Shown: positions 1-9,290, counted from the first letter of the stretch. The stretch is DNA of 64,000 nucleotides from Bacillus sp. V2I10 (GCF_030817055.1 NZ_JAUSYV010000001.1:954001-1018000); one strand, 5' to 3'. The notes: a model not told the origin generated them from the letters alone. Made by a program: numbers and translations.

Positions 1-1166
1 CCAGATGGAGAGCGGTTATGTCATCTGTTATCAGCGGGGTAGTCGGCGGAGCGCTGGTGCTTGGGGTACAGCCTTTCCTTGATGATGAGACAAGCACAAA
101 GGAACCTTCTTATTCCATTGATTCTAATACGGCAGAAGAAGAAAACGACTCAAGTACTGTGAACACACAGCCTATCAGTCAAACGAGCGACATTGCGGAT
201 ATGGTGGAAAATCTGTCACCTGCGATTGTCGGGATATCAAACAAACAGCAGCAGCAGGGGTTTGGCGGCGGAACACAGGATGCTGAAGCAGGCACGGGTT
301 CCGGTGTTATTTTCAAAAAAGATGGAGAAACAGCCTATATTATTACAAACAACCATGTAATTGAGGGAGCAAGCAGTATCGAAATTTCCTATTCAGATGG
401 AGAAAAATCGCAGGCTGAGCTTGTTGGAGCTGATCCGCTGACAGATACAGCCGTTCTTAAAATTGACAGCAAGTTTGCAAAAACGGTTGCCGACTTCGGC
501 GATTCAGGTCAGCTTCGTGCAGGTGAAAGAGTCGTTGCGATCGGAAATCCGCTGGGACTGGATTTCTCCCGCACCGTTACTGAAGGGATTATAAGCGGAA
601 CGGACCGTACCATTCCCATCTCAACTTCTGAAGGCAGCTGGGAATTGAATGTTATACAGACGGATGCGGCAATTAACCCTGGGAATAGCGGTGGACCTTT
701 GCTGAACATGAGCGGTCAGGTCATTGGCATCAACAGCTTGAAAATCACACAGGATGGTGTTGAGGGATTAGGATTTGCTATACCAAGCAACGACCTTCAG
801 CCAATCGTTGATGAACTGCTTGAAAAAGGAAAAGTTGATCGTCCATTCTTAGGAGTAGGTCTGCTTGACTTAAGCGAAGTGCCTGAACAATACCGTACAA
901 ATACACTTCAGCTTCCGAATGAAATTACAGAAGGAGTCTTCGTTCAGGGAGTAAGCCCGTCTTCACCAGCTGCAGAAGCAGGAATGCAGGAAGGCGATGT
1001 CATTGTTGCAATGAATGGAACGAAGATTAAAAATTCAAATGAGCTTCGAAAATTCCTCTATTCACAAACAAGTATCGGCGATAAAATTGATATTGAATTT
1101 TACCGCCAGGGAGAGAAGGTAACAGAAAAAGTAACCTTGTCTCAGAAAGAGGTTGTGAATAGTTAA
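1..1166 (+). CDS. HtrA/DegP-type serine protease, HtrC (YyxA)-like, 5' end missing
   Basis: Membrane-anchored, cell-surface quality-control protease. The reading frame is open to the left window edge, so the cytoplasmic N-terminus and part of the membrane segment are missing; the ATG at 18 lies inside the transmembrane stretch and is not the true start. Counted from that ATG, a Gly/Val-rich membrane segment covers about residues 4-20, an acidic Ser/Thr linker follows, and the trypsin-like domain carries the triad H113 (NNHV), D143 (LTDTAVL) and S224 (GNSGGP). A C-terminal PDZ domain covers about 275-378 (RPFLGVG onward). The membrane segment resembles B. subtilis HtrC more than HtrA or HtrB, as I recall those sequences. 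In B. subtilis the genes after htrC are rlmH-type; here a Mur ligase follows, so the neighbourhood differs. Confidence 0.9.
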   Translation, partial: RWRAVMSSVISGVVGGALVLGVQPFLDDETSTKEPSYSIDSNTAEEENDSSTVNTQPISQTSDIADMVENLSPAIVGISNKQQQQGFGGGTQDAEAGTGSGVIFKKDGETAYIITNNHVIEGASSIEISYSDGEKSQAELVGADPLTDTAVLKIDSKFAKTVADFGDSGQLRAGERVVAIGNPLGLDFSRTVTEGIISGTDRTIPISTSEGSWELNVIQTDAAINPGNSGGPLLNMSGQVIGINSLKITQDGVEGLGFAIPSNDLQPIVDELLEKGKVDRPFLGVGLLDLSEVPEQYRTNTLQLPNEITEGVFVQGVSPSSPAAEAGMQEGDVIVAMNGTKIKNSNELRKFLYSQTSIGDKIDIEFYRQGEKVTEKVTLSQKEVVNS

Positions 1167-1186
1167 TATAGATTACCCCCCTTTGG

Positions 1187-1218
1187 ACAGCCCCGGTTTT
1201 CGGGGCTGTTTTTTTGTT
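1187..1218 (+). terminator. Rho-independent terminator of the HtrA-type gene
   Basis: An 8-bp stem ACAGCCCC/GGGGCTGT closes a GGTTTTC loop and is followed by a T-rich run, 20 bases after the stop codon. Confidence 0.9.
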
Positions 1219-1535
1219 TTGCTGTAAACCGGGACTCGAAGGGATCTGATACGAGATTAAGGAGGTAATTGGATTAGCGGCCACAAATCCGATTAAAGTC
1301 GTCAGATACTAATGCCGAGAGGTTATAAAAACAAGGTAAGAAGTCAAAATTCCCTTCTTTTTGAGGCATCCCCACAATAATCATCCAGCATTTTCTTCCC
1401 GCATCTTCCCTCATAAAACAGGAATCATTACGAACAAATATGATAACGCAAATTCATGCACGCAAATAACATTGCCTAAAGTTACATAAAATAACCGAAA
1501 TATGAACGGATGCCATCATACAAGGGAGTTCAATC
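1219..1535. other. Intergenic stretch before the MurE-like gene
   Basis: 317 bases with no convincing ORF. An AAGGGAG ribosome binding site lies just before the ATG at 1536. I see no clear promoter, riboswitch or terminator here. Confidence 0.5.
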
Positions 1536-3005
1536 ATGAAACTACAAAAAATGTTAGAGGAGACCGGTCATTCTGCTTTCTTCAGCGAAGAACTGGAATC
1601 TGTTGATATTAAAGGAATTGAAGCAAATTCTTCTAGGATAAAAGAGGGCTATTTATTTGTGGCCATTACAGGATATCAGCGTGACGGGCACGATTATATA
1701 CAGGATGCAATAGATAGAGGTGCGGCGGCAGTAATTGGAGAGCAGAATCTGACAGATTTGACCGTACCGTATGTAAGAGTTAAGAATAGCCGTGATTCAT
1801 TGGCTAATCTGGCGGCATATTTCTATGATTTTCCGTCTGCCAAACACATATTGATCGGAATTACTGGTACAAACGGGAAAACTACAACTTCTTTTATGCT
1901 CAGACATATCCTTGAATGTGCAGGTTATTCTTGTGCCTTGTTTGGAACAGTACACAATGTAATAAATGGACAGACCTATGATTCGAAAAATACAACACCT
2001 GATCCACTGGAATTACAAAGGCTTTTAGCCAAAAGCAATGATGATATTGTCATTATGGAAGTATCCTCACATGGCTTAGCCCAAAAAAGGCTGGAAGGCA
2101 TTGAATATGACATCGGTCTGTTTACAAATCTTGCTCATGAGCATTTGGATTATCATGATACGATCGAAGAATATTTTGAAGTGAAGCAGCAGCTTTTTTC
2201 AAAGTTAAAAGAAGGCGGACAAGCTATTATCAGCACTCATGATGAGTGGGGGGAAAAGCTTAAGGATTTGTTAAACCAGAGAAAGATTAAGGTGTCGACC
2301 TTTGGAAAAACAGAAAAGGACGATCTTATTTTTGATTCTGAAAGTGATGTTCACTGCTCAGATTTCGAAGTTGCAGAGTCTGGAAAACAGCTTCATTTTC
2401 AGATGACAATCCCGGGTCTTCATAATATTTATAATGCTTCCATGGCCTATCTGACCGGCAGAAAAATAGGGATTGAATCTGACCGGCTGATTGATGCATT
2501 TAAAACATTTCCGGGAATTCCGGGCCGGTTCGAAATGTACAGTCATCAAAATGATGCCACGGCTGTCATTGATTACGCGCATACAGCTGATGCGTTTTCT
2601 TACTGTTTAAAAACAGCCCGTGACTGCGGGGCAAAACGGATCCTTCATGTATTTGGATTCAGGGGAGACCGTGATGAAAGCAAACGGGATGAAATGATGG
2701 CTGTCTCATCGCAAATGAGTGACTGCACAATTCTGACGTTAGATGATCTAAATGGAATTGATCAAACCGATATGAAAGCAGAGCTTGAAAAATATCGTGA
2801 GGCTTCCGGCAAAGCGTCAGATCTAATCATCCCTGACAGGACACTTGCCATAAAAAAAGCCTGGGATATGGCAGAAGCAGGAGATTGGATCCTTGTCACC
2901 GGAAAAGGGAGCGAAATGTATAAGGAAGACTATGAACTCCCATCTAAATCCGATCAGGAAACTTTCGCATTGCTGATCGATCAAAATACAACGATTGCAA
3001 CTTGA
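1536..3005 (+). CDS. MurE-like UDP-MurNAc-tripeptide synthetase paralogue (Mur ligase)
   Basis: 489 aa, the usual MurE length, with all three Mur ligase domains. The N-terminal nucleotide-sugar domain covers about 1-100. The ATP domain has the P-loop GITGTNGKTTT (108-118), the NTTPDP motif (152-157), the SSHGL motif and a candidate carbamylated lysine K217. The C-terminal domain starts near 330 (GRFEMY) with DYAHTADAF at 346-354 and FGFRGDRD at 373-380. The DNPR motif that reads meso-diaminopimelate in canonical MurE is replaced by LDDLNG (402-407), and GKGHE is GKGSE (456-460). Amino-acid specificity may therefore differ, or the protein may have another role. It is a single-gene unit away from any mraY/murD cluster, with an AAGGGAG RBS. 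It is probably a second copy beside a housekeeping murE elsewhere. Confidence 0.82.
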   Translation: MKLQKMLEETGHSAFFSEELESVDIKGIEANSSRIKEGYLFVAITGYQRDGHDYIQDAIDRGAAAVIGEQNLTDLTVPYVRVKNSRDSLANLAAYFYDFPSAKHILIGITGTNGKTTTSFMLRHILECAGYSCALFGTVHNVINGQTYDSKNTTPDPLELQRLLAKSNDDIVIMEVSSHGLAQKRLEGIEYDIGLFTNLAHEHLDYHDTIEEYFEVKQQLFSKLKEGGQAIISTHDEWGEKLKDLLNQRKIKVSTFGKTEKDDLIFDSESDVHCSDFEVAESGKQLHFQMTIPGLHNIYNASMAYLTGRKIGIESDRLIDAFKTFPGIPGRFEMYSHQNDATAVIDYAHTADAFSYCLKTARDCGAKRILHVFGFRGDRDESKRDEMMAVSSQMSDCTILTLDDLNGIDQTDMKAELEKYREASGKASDLIIPDRTLAIKKAWDMAEAGDWILVTGKGSEMYKEDYELPSKSDQETFALLIDQNTTIAT

Positions 3006-3031
3006 TTTTAAGTATCTGAAAATTGACAGAT

Positions 3032-3066
3032 AAGGGCAAACCAATTATGGTTCAGCCCTTTTTCTT
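3032..3066 (+). terminator. Terminator after the MurE-like gene
   Basis: AAGGGC-AAACCA is complementary to TGGTT-GCCCTT around an ATTA loop, and a TTTTCTTT tract follows. Confidence 0.8.
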
Positions 3067-3187
3067 TATTACCGCGATAAGGATGGCGGAATCGACAATA
3101 AATTATACTCTGTTGTAAGATGTATGGAATGATAAATTTAAAGGATGATTCCTCATTGGAAAATCGGTAAAAACAGCCAAAGGCATC

Positions 3188-3216
3188 TTGACATAAATCC
3201 ATTTCAATCATACACT
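3188..3216 (+). promoter_or_regulatory. SigA-type promoter of the hut operon
   Basis: Perfect -35 TTGACA (3188-3193), 17-bp spacer, -10 TACACT (3211-3216), ahead of hutP. An inverted repeat CTAATG-GTAGA-CATTAG (3215-3231) begins within the -10 box and may be an operator. Confidence 0.75.
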
Positions 3217-3230
3217 AATGGTAGACATTA

Positions 3231-3245
3231 GTTTATCAGAAAATT
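3231..3245 (+). promoter_or_regulatory. Candidate CodY box downstream of the hut promoter
   Basis: GTTTATCAGAAAATT matches the CodY consensus AATTTTCWGAAAATT at 12 of 15 positions. It lies just after the predicted transcription start, where CodY is known to repress the B. subtilis hut operon. Confidence 0.55.
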
Positions 3246-3266
3246 CAGTATGAAGTGAGAATGGAT

Positions 3267-3713
3267 ATGAACATACAACCGGATCATCGTATTGGGAAAA
3301 ATGCCATGCAGCTCGTTTTGCTCGGTGAAGACGATCAATTTTACGGGGAACAGCTGACAGAGCAGGGGTTTCAATTTTGCCAGGGGAAAACGGGTTCAAT
3401 GGAGACGCATAAAGTAGTGGCGGCCATTGAAACTGCAGCTAAGCGTTCAGGTGTGATATCACCTGATGGATACCGCGAAACACACTCTTTATATCATGCC
3501 ATCATGGAAGCGCTTCATGGTGTGACAAGAGGGCAGGTTCAGCTTGGAAGTGTTTTGCGCACAGTTGGTCTTCGATTTGCCATTGTCAGGGGGAAGCCTT
3601 ACGAGGCAGAAACAGAAGGCGAATGGATTGCGATTGCTTTGTACGGCACAATAGGTGCTCCTGTCAAAGGATCAGAGCATGAGGCAATGGGTTTGGGAAT
3701 TAATCATATATAA
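3267..3713 (+). CDS. hutP: HutP, histidine-responsive RNA-binding antiterminator
   Basis: 148 aa. HutP binds L-histidine and Mg2+ and then grips NAG repeats in the hut leader to prevent termination. Diagnostic stretches are GSMETHKVVAAIETA, HSLYHAIMEALHGVTRGQ (the H-x3-H metal ligands) and the C-terminal EHEAMGLGINHI. I chose the ATG at 3267 over in-frame GTG 3255 and ATG 3261: AAGTGAG sits 7 nt upstream of 3267, and this start puts RIG at the same distance from Met as in B. subtilis HutP. An imperfect cre-like palindrome TGGAAGCGCTTCA lies inside the gene (3505-3517). It is one base short of the CcpA consensus, so I do not call it separately. First gene of the hut operon. Confidence 0.95.
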   Translation: MNIQPDHRIGKNAMQLVLLGEDDQFYGEQLTEQGFQFCQGKTGSMETHKVVAAIETAAKRSGVISPDGYRETHSLYHAIMEALHGVTRGQVQLGSVLRTVGLRFAIVRGKPYEAETEGEWIAIALYGTIGAPVKGSEHEAMGLGINHI

Positions 3714-3723
3714 GATGCGCCCA

Positions 3724-3740
3724 TAGTTAATAGATAGCAG
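3724..3740 (+). promoter_or_regulatory. HutP-binding NAG repeat (site I) in the hutP-hutH leader
   Basis: TAG (3724-3726), 4-nt spacer, TAG (3731-3733), 4-nt spacer, CAG (3738-3740). HutP is known to recognise NAG triplets separated by four nucleotides, and the array abuts the terminator stem. Confidence 0.75.
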
Positions 3741-3806
3741 GGGGCTGTATCGGTAGAAAACACGGTTTAACGTGTTTCTATTGGTATGGCCTCCTTTTTG
3801 TTTTTC
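3740..3806 (+). terminator. HutP-controlled attenuator terminator
   Basis: The 5' arm 3740-3764 pairs with the 3' arm 3771-3794 over about 24 bp, allowing G-U pairs and one bulged A, around a 6-nt loop. TTTTTGTTTTT follows. It lies between hutP and hutH and directly abuts the NAG array, so histidine-loaded HutP should open it and allow hutHUIG transcription. Confidence 0.85.
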
Positions 3807-3831
3807 ATTTTGATTAAAAGAGGAGCAGATT

Positions 3832-5364
3832 ATGATCGAATTAACGGGAAGTACACTCACAATTGAATCCGCAAAGAAGGTTTTATATGAAAAAGCTATG
3901 ATCCATATTCCTGACTATGTATGGGATAAGGTCGAAAAGAGCAGAAAAGCGGTTGAAAACATAGTGGCTCAGAAGAAGGTCGTTTACGGTATTACGACGG
4001 GATTTGGGAAGTTCAGCGATGTGCTGATTGATGCGGAACATGCAGAAGAGCTGCAAATCAATTTGATTCGAAGTCATGCATGCGGTGTCGGAGATCCGTT
4101 TCCTGAAGAGGTTTCCAGGGGGATGCTTTTGCTTAGGCTTAATGCATTATTGAAAGGTTTTTCCGGTGTCCGCAGAGAGGTATTATCTTTACTTGTTTCA
4201 CTCCTGAATCATGAAATTCATCCTGTTGTGCCCGAGCAGGGCTCACTTGGCGCGAGCGGGGATTTGGCGCCTTTGTCTCATATGGCACTTGTCCTTGTAG
4301 GTGAAGGCGAGGTTTTTTACCAGGGGCGGAAAATGCAAACAGCAGAAGCTTTTCAGACAGCGGGACTTCACCCTGTTACGCTGCAGGCTAAAGAAGGTCT
4401 GGCTTTAATCAATGGTACACAGGCAATGACGGCAATGGGGCTTGTCAATTACATCGAAGCTGAAGCGGTGGCGCTGCAGGCAGACTACATTGCTTCGATG
4501 ACGATTGAAGGTCTGAGAGGAATCATTGATGCGTTTGATGAGGACATTCATATTGCCCGGGGCTACAAAGAACAAATTGAAGTAGCCGAGCGAATCAGAG
4601 GGATTTTAAATGGCAGCTATCTGGTGACGCATCAGGGAGAGCTGAGAGTTCAGGATGCCTATTCCTTAAGGTGCATCCCGCAGGTTCATGGGGCAAGTCT
4701 TCAGGTCCTTTCTTACGTAAGAGATAAGCTTGAAATTGAAATGAATGCAGCTACCGATAATCCGCTGATTTTTGATGAAGGCAAAAAGGTTTTGTCAGGA
4801 GGGAATTTCCACGGTCAGCCAATTGCGTTTGCCATGGATTTTTTGAAGGTGGGCATCGCCGAGGTTGCGAATATTTCGGAACGAAGAATCGAAAGACTTG
4901 TCAATCCGCAGCTCAATGATCTGCCGCCGTTTTTGAGTCCAATGCCCGGTCTCCAGTCCGGAGCGATGATCATGCAATATTGTGCTGCGTCGCTTGTCTC
5001 TGAAAACAAGACGCTTGCACACCCGGCGAGTGTTGATTCAATCCCTTCATCAGCCAATCAGGAGGATCACGTCAGCATGGGTACGATTGCCTCAAGGCAC
5101 GCCTATCAAATTATTCAAAACTGCAGACGTGTGCTTGCCATTGAATTGATTTGTGCAATGGAGGCAGCAGCCTACCGGGGAATTGAGAAAATGTCCGAAA
5201 CGACAAGAACATTTTATTTTCATGGAAGAACTGTTGTCCCGGCTATTACGAAGGACAGAGTATTTTCAAAGGATATAGAGGCAGCTGCGGCCTGGCTGAA
5301 AAAAGCAGATGTAAAGAGATTTAAAAAAGATTATAACGACACAAAGGGGGAAATTTTATCATGA
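3832..5364 (+). CDS. hutH: Histidine ammonia-lyase
   Basis: 510 aa, full length. It deaminates L-histidine to trans-urocanate, the first step of histidine breakdown, in the cytoplasm. The ASG triad that cyclises to the MIO cofactor is A141-S142-G143 within GSLGASGDLAPLSH. Other family landmarks are YGITTGFGKF (52-61) and a QVHGAS stretch near 285. AGAGGAGCAG precedes the ATG. The gene starts 26 nt after the attenuator's 3' arm ends, so expression depends on HutP, and its stop overlaps the hutU start (ATGA). Confidence 0.97.
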   Translation: MIELTGSTLTIESAKKVLYEKAMIHIPDYVWDKVEKSRKAVENIVAQKKVVYGITTGFGKFSDVLIDAEHAEELQINLIRSHACGVGDPFPEEVSRGMLLLRLNALLKGFSGVRREVLSLLVSLLNHEIHPVVPEQGSLGASGDLAPLSHMALVLVGEGEVFYQGRKMQTAEAFQTAGLHPVTLQAKEGLALINGTQAMTAMGLVNYIEAEAVALQADYIASMTIEGLRGIIDAFDEDIHIARGYKEQIEVAERIRGILNGSYLVTHQGELRVQDAYSLRCIPQVHGASLQVLSYVRDKLEIEMNAATDNPLIFDEGKKVLSGGNFHGQPIAFAMDFLKVGIAEVANISERRIERLVNPQLNDLPPFLSPMPGLQSGAMIMQYCAASLVSENKTLAHPASVDSIPSSANQEDHVSMGTIASRHAYQIIQNCRRVLAIELICAMEAAAYRGIEKMSETTRTFYFHGRTVVPAITKDRVFSKDIEAAAAWLKKADVKRFKKDYNDTKGEILS

Positions 5365-7013
5365 CAGCAAAATTCACAGGAGCAAAACGGGGAACAGAAT
5401 TGGACTGTAAAGGGTGGGAGCAGGAGGCAGCGCTTCGCATGCTGATGAATAACTTGGATCCTGAGGTTGCAGAAAAGCCGGAGGAGCTCATTGTTTATGG
5501 AGGAATTGGAAAGGCTGCGAGAAATCAGGAGTCACTGGATGGAATCGTCCGATCTTTAAAATCATTGGAGCATGATGAGACGCTTCTCATTCAATCGGGA
5601 AAGCCTGTCGGGATTTTTAAAACGCATGAACATGCCCCGCGGGTTCTGCTTTCAAACTCTGTTCTCGTTCCTAAATGGGCAGATTGGGAAAACTTCCACG
5701 AGCTTGATCAAAAGGGCCTCACTATGTATGGGCAAATGACAGCGGGAAGCTGGATCTACATCGGAACACAGGGAATTCTTCAAGGAACCTATGAAACGTT
5801 TTCTGCTGTGGCAAAGGAGCATTTTGGCGGAAGCTTAAAAGGCACAATTACATTAACGGCAGGCCTTGGCGGAATGGGAGGGGCACAGCCTCTTGCCGTA
5901 ACGATGAACGGCGGAGTTGTTATTGCTGCCGATATTGATCAAAGCAGAATTGAGAAGAGACTTTCGACAAAGTATTGTGACAGGCTGACTCATTCTTTTG
6001 ATGAAGCGGTGCAGTGGGCGATGGAGGCTAGGTCAGAAGGCAAAGCCCTTTCGATTGGATTAGTGGCAAATGCTGTAGATGTCCTTCATGAAGTGATTAA
6101 GAAAAACATAAAGATTGATATCCTTACTGACCAGACATCCGCACATGACCCGTTAAATGGTTATTTTCCGCATGGTATATCGATGGATGAAGCGCTGCAG
6201 GTAAAAAAGGATCATCCGGATTTGTATGTTGAGAAATCCAAAAAATCAATGGCCGAGCATGTAAGATGCATGTTAGAGCTTCAAAAGAGCGGAACCATCG
6301 TCTTTGATTACGGCAATAACATTCGACAGGTAGCTAAAGACGAAGGAGTGGAAAATGCATTTGCATTTCCGGGCTTTGTGCCAGCCTATATTCGTCCGCT
6401 GTTCTGTGAGGGCAAAGGTCCTTTTAGATGGGCAGCTCTATCTGGAGATCCTGCAGATATCCACCGCACAGATCAGCTGATTAAAGAGCTTTTTCCTGAA
6501 AATGAAGCCCTGCTGCGCTGGATTGATATGGCACATGAGCATGTTGCTTTTCAGGGACTGCCGGCACGTATTTGCTGGCTGGGCTACGGTGAACGGGTGA
6601 AAATGGGCCTCGCCATTAATGAATTAGTCCGGACGGGAGAACTGAAAGCACCGATCGTCATTGGACGCGATCACCTTGACTGCGGTTCTGTTGCCTCTCC
6701 AAATCGCGAGACAGAGGCGATGAAGGACGGAAGCGATGCAATTGGAGATTGGGCAGTGTTAAATGCACTAGTTAACACATCAGCCGGAGCAAGCTGGGTA
6801 TCCTTCCACCATGGCGGCGGAGTAGGAATGGGCTATTCTCTGCATTCTGGAATGGTTGTTGTTGCTGACGGAACGGAAACAGCAAAACGTAAATTAGAAA
6901 GAGTTCTCGTATCTGATCCCGGGATGGGCATTATCCGTCATGCAGACGCGGGCTACGAAGAGGCACAGACTTTTGCAAAAGAACATAATGTACGTATTCC
7001 AATGCAGGAATAG
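5361..7013 (+). CDS. hutU: Urocanate hydratase (urocanase)
   Basis: 550 aa. It converts urocanate to 4-imidazolone-5-propionate using tightly bound NAD+. The family signatures GGIGKAARNQESL near the N-terminus, YIGTQGILQGTYETF, the dinucleotide-binding TAGLGGMGGAQPL, and IVIGRDHLDCGSVASPNRETEAMKDGSDAI are all present. The start overlaps the hutH stop by 4 nt with AAAGGGGGAA upstream, indicating translational coupling. Confidence 0.97.
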   Translation: MTAKFTGAKRGTELDCKGWEQEAALRMLMNNLDPEVAEKPEELIVYGGIGKAARNQESLDGIVRSLKSLEHDETLLIQSGKPVGIFKTHEHAPRVLLSNSVLVPKWADWENFHELDQKGLTMYGQMTAGSWIYIGTQGILQGTYETFSAVAKEHFGGSLKGTITLTAGLGGMGGAQPLAVTMNGGVVIAADIDQSRIEKRLSTKYCDRLTHSFDEAVQWAMEARSEGKALSIGLVANAVDVLHEVIKKNIKIDILTDQTSAHDPLNGYFPHGISMDEALQVKKDHPDLYVEKSKKSMAEHVRCMLELQKSGTIVFDYGNNIRQVAKDEGVENAFAFPGFVPAYIRPLFCEGKGPFRWAALSGDPADIHRTDQLIKELFPENEALLRWIDMAHEHVAFQGLPARICWLGYGERVKMGLAINELVRTGELKAPIVIGRDHLDCGSVASPNRETEAMKDGSDAIGDWAVLNALVNTSAGASWVSFHHGGGVGMGYSLHSGMVVVADGTETAKRKLERVLVSDPGMGIIRHADAGYEEAQTFAKEHNVRIPMQE

Positions 7014-7027
7014 AGGGAGGTTCTTTC

Positions 7028-8311
7028 ATGAAATATGATCTAATACTTGAAAATATAGGCCAGCTCTTAACAATGGATTATGAAAAAGAAGGTCCACTCT
7101 GCGGCAAGGACATGGATGAGCTGATCGTCCTTGAAAACAAGGCACTTGCGATTGCTGATGGGAGAATTGCTGTGATAGGCTCAAACGAAGAAGCAGCTAA
7201 GTGGACAGCTGAAAAAAGAATGGATTGTGAAGGGAAGCTTGTTACACCTGGCCTCATTGATCCACATACTCATTTAGTGTTTGCCGGATCCCGTGAGCAT
7301 GAAATGGGACTGAAGCAGCAGGGCGTTCCTTACTTGGAAATCCTGAAACAGGGCGGCGGCATTCTTTCGACTGTAAAAGCAACGCGGGCTGCAAGTGAAG
7401 CGGAGCTTTATGAAAAAGCAGCAGGCCATCTTGACCGGATGCTTTCATATGGAATGACGACGGTTGAAGCGAAAAGCGGATACGGGCTGAACGCAGAAGC
7501 AGAGCTGAAGCAGCTTAGGACCGCAAAAAAATTAAACGCAGAGCACGCAGCCGAAGTTGTTTCAACCTTTTTGGGTGCGCATGCCATACCTCCCGAGCAT
7601 AAGCATCATCCGGACGTTTTCTTAGAAGAAATGGTTCAGCTGCTTGATGTCATTGAAAAAGAAGAATTAGCCCAATTTGTAGATATCTTTTGTGAAACAG
7701 GCGTTTTCTCGATCGAACAGTCCAGAGTTTTTTTATCAAAAGCAAAGCAAAAAGGATTTCAGGTGAAAATTCATGCCGATGAAATTGATCCATTAGGAGG
7801 GGCAGAATTGGCTTCTGAGCTCAGTGCCGTCAGTGCAGAGCATTTAGTTGGAACTTCAGATGAAGGCATTAAGCAGCTGGCTGCAAAAGGGGTTATCGCC
7901 TGCCTGCTGCCCGGTACTTCTTTTTATCTGAACAAACCGGATCATGCCAAAGCAAGAAAGATGCTCGAGGAAGGAGTGGCGGTGACTCTTGCGACTGATT
8001 TTAATCCCGGGAGCTGTCCGACTGAGAATCTGCAGCTGATCATGTCGTTTGCAGCGGTTATCTATAAAATGACGGTGAAAGAAATTTGGAATGCTGTCAC
8101 CATTAATGCAGCCCATGCCATCGGGTTAGGCGGCGAACGGGGGATAATCGCACCAATGAAGCAGGCGGACCTTGTCATCTGGGATGCGGGAAACTATGAA
8201 TATATCCCTTATCATTTCGGAGTCAATCACGCAGGGACCGTTATCAAGAAAGGTGCCATAATATATGAAAAGGGGGATCACTGTGAGCCATCTTCCCTTT
8301 CTTTCACATGA
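7028..8311 (+). CDS. hutI: Imidazolonepropionase
   Basis: 427 aa amidohydrolase that hydrolyses imidazolone-5-propionate to N-formimidoyl-L-glutamate. The metal ligands H80 and H82 are in GLIDPHTHLVFAGSRE. Later ligands appear in FLGAHAIP, IHADEI and TLATDFNPGSCPTENLQ. GAGGGAGG precedes the ATG by a normal spacing, 14 nt after hutU. Third enzyme of the operon. Confidence 0.97.
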   Translation: MKYDLILENIGQLLTMDYEKEGPLCGKDMDELIVLENKALAIADGRIAVIGSNEEAAKWTAEKRMDCEGKLVTPGLIDPHTHLVFAGSREHEMGLKQQGVPYLEILKQGGGILSTVKATRAASEAELYEKAAGHLDRMLSYGMTTVEAKSGYGLNAEAELKQLRTAKKLNAEHAAEVVSTFLGAHAIPPEHKHHPDVFLEEMVQLLDVIEKEELAQFVDIFCETGVFSIEQSRVFLSKAKQKGFQVKIHADEIDPLGGAELASELSAVSAEHLVGTSDEGIKQLAAKGVIACLLPGTSFYLNKPDHAKARKMLEEGVAVTLATDFNPGSCPTENLQLIMSFAAVIYKMTVKEIWNAVTINAAHAIGLGGERGIIAPMKQADLVIWDAGNYEYIPYHFGVNHAGTVIKKGAIIYEKGDHCEPSSLSFT

Positions 8312-9233
8312 TGCAAGATTCGTAGACCGCGGGATTTCACGGGCGGGAACGTTATTGAAAAAACGGGATCATGAAATTGCCGAAGGCATTGGGTTAGTGG
8401 GAGTTCCATTATCGAAGCCATCGATCAGTCATTCAGGGGCATCTTTTGCTCCTGAAACAATAAGAAAAATGATGAACGCTTTTACCACCTACTCAGTTCA
8501 GGACAATACAGATTTAAAAGAAGAGAGAATCATAGACTTTGGTGATATATCCATGCATGTAACAGACCTTTCGGAATCGCACCGGAGGATTGAAACGACG
8601 GTGGAAGGAGTTTTGGGTGAACATCCTTTAATGGTTCCTATTTTTCTTGGCGGCGATCATTCTGTTACAGCGCCGATTTTCACAGCCTTTCAAAAAGAAA
8701 AAGGAAAGGCTGGGATTATTCAGTTCGACGCGCACCACGACCTGCGGAACCTTGAAGATGGAGGACCGTCAAATGGAACACCTTTTAGACAGCTGATCGA
8801 AAAAGGTGTACTGCAGGGAAAACACCTCCATCAAATTGGCATCCGTGACTTTTCAAATGGCAAAGAATATACCGATTATGGCAAAGAAAATGGTGTTCAT
8901 ATCTTCACCATGCAGGACGTGTACACAAGAGGGATCCTCTCAATTTTACAAGAGAGTGTGAGTGAGCTCCTGAAAGAAGTTGACGTCATCTACGTATCAC
9001 TTGATATGGATGTAATGGATCAGGCGTTTGCACCAGGCTGCCCTGCCATAGGTCCAGGGGGGATGGATTCACGCATGCTGATTGAAGCCATGCGATTTTT
9101 GGGAGAAGTTCCAGCTGTAAGAGCAATGGATATTGTTGAAATTGACCCGACACTCGATTTTCGGGATATGACGAGCCGTTTGGCTGCTTACTGTGTCTTA
9201 ACCTTTTTAACAGGTTGCAAGAGTCGAAAGTAA
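8283..9233 (+). CDS. hutG: Formimidoylglutamase (formiminoglutamase)
   Basis: 316 aa arginase-fold, dinuclear Mn enzyme that splits formimidoylglutamate to glutamate and formamide. Metal motifs are GGDHSV, DAHHD and SLDMDVMD, and the C-terminal MDIVEIDP is also typical. I chose GTG 8283 because AGGGGG lies 6 nt upstream. An in-frame ATG at 8265 sits before that RBS and overlaps hutI further. The gene overlaps the 3' end of hutI by 29 nt. No hutM permease gene follows. Confidence 0.94.
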   Translation: MSHLPFLSHDARFVDRGISRAGTLLKKRDHEIAEGIGLVGVPLSKPSISHSGASFAPETIRKMMNAFTTYSVQDNTDLKEERIIDFGDISMHVTDLSESHRRIETTVEGVLGEHPLMVPIFLGGDHSVTAPIFTAFQKEKGKAGIIQFDAHHDLRNLEDGGPSNGTPFRQLIEKGVLQGKHLHQIGIRDFSNGKEYTDYGKENGVHIFTMQDVYTRGILSILQESVSELLKEVDVIYVSLDMDVMDQAFAPGCPAIGPGGMDSRMLIEAMRFLGEVPAVRAMDIVEIDPTLDFRDMTSRLAAYCVLTFLTGCKSRK

Positions 9234-9290
9234 ATATATTCACTCGTTTCTAAAAGGGATTTAGGAATTGAAAAACGTGCCTGATGATAG

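Noticed and set aside
3505..3517. cre-like palindrome TGGAAGCGCTTCA inside hutP
   Set aside because: One base short of the CcpA consensus spacing; mentioned with hutP but not called as a site.
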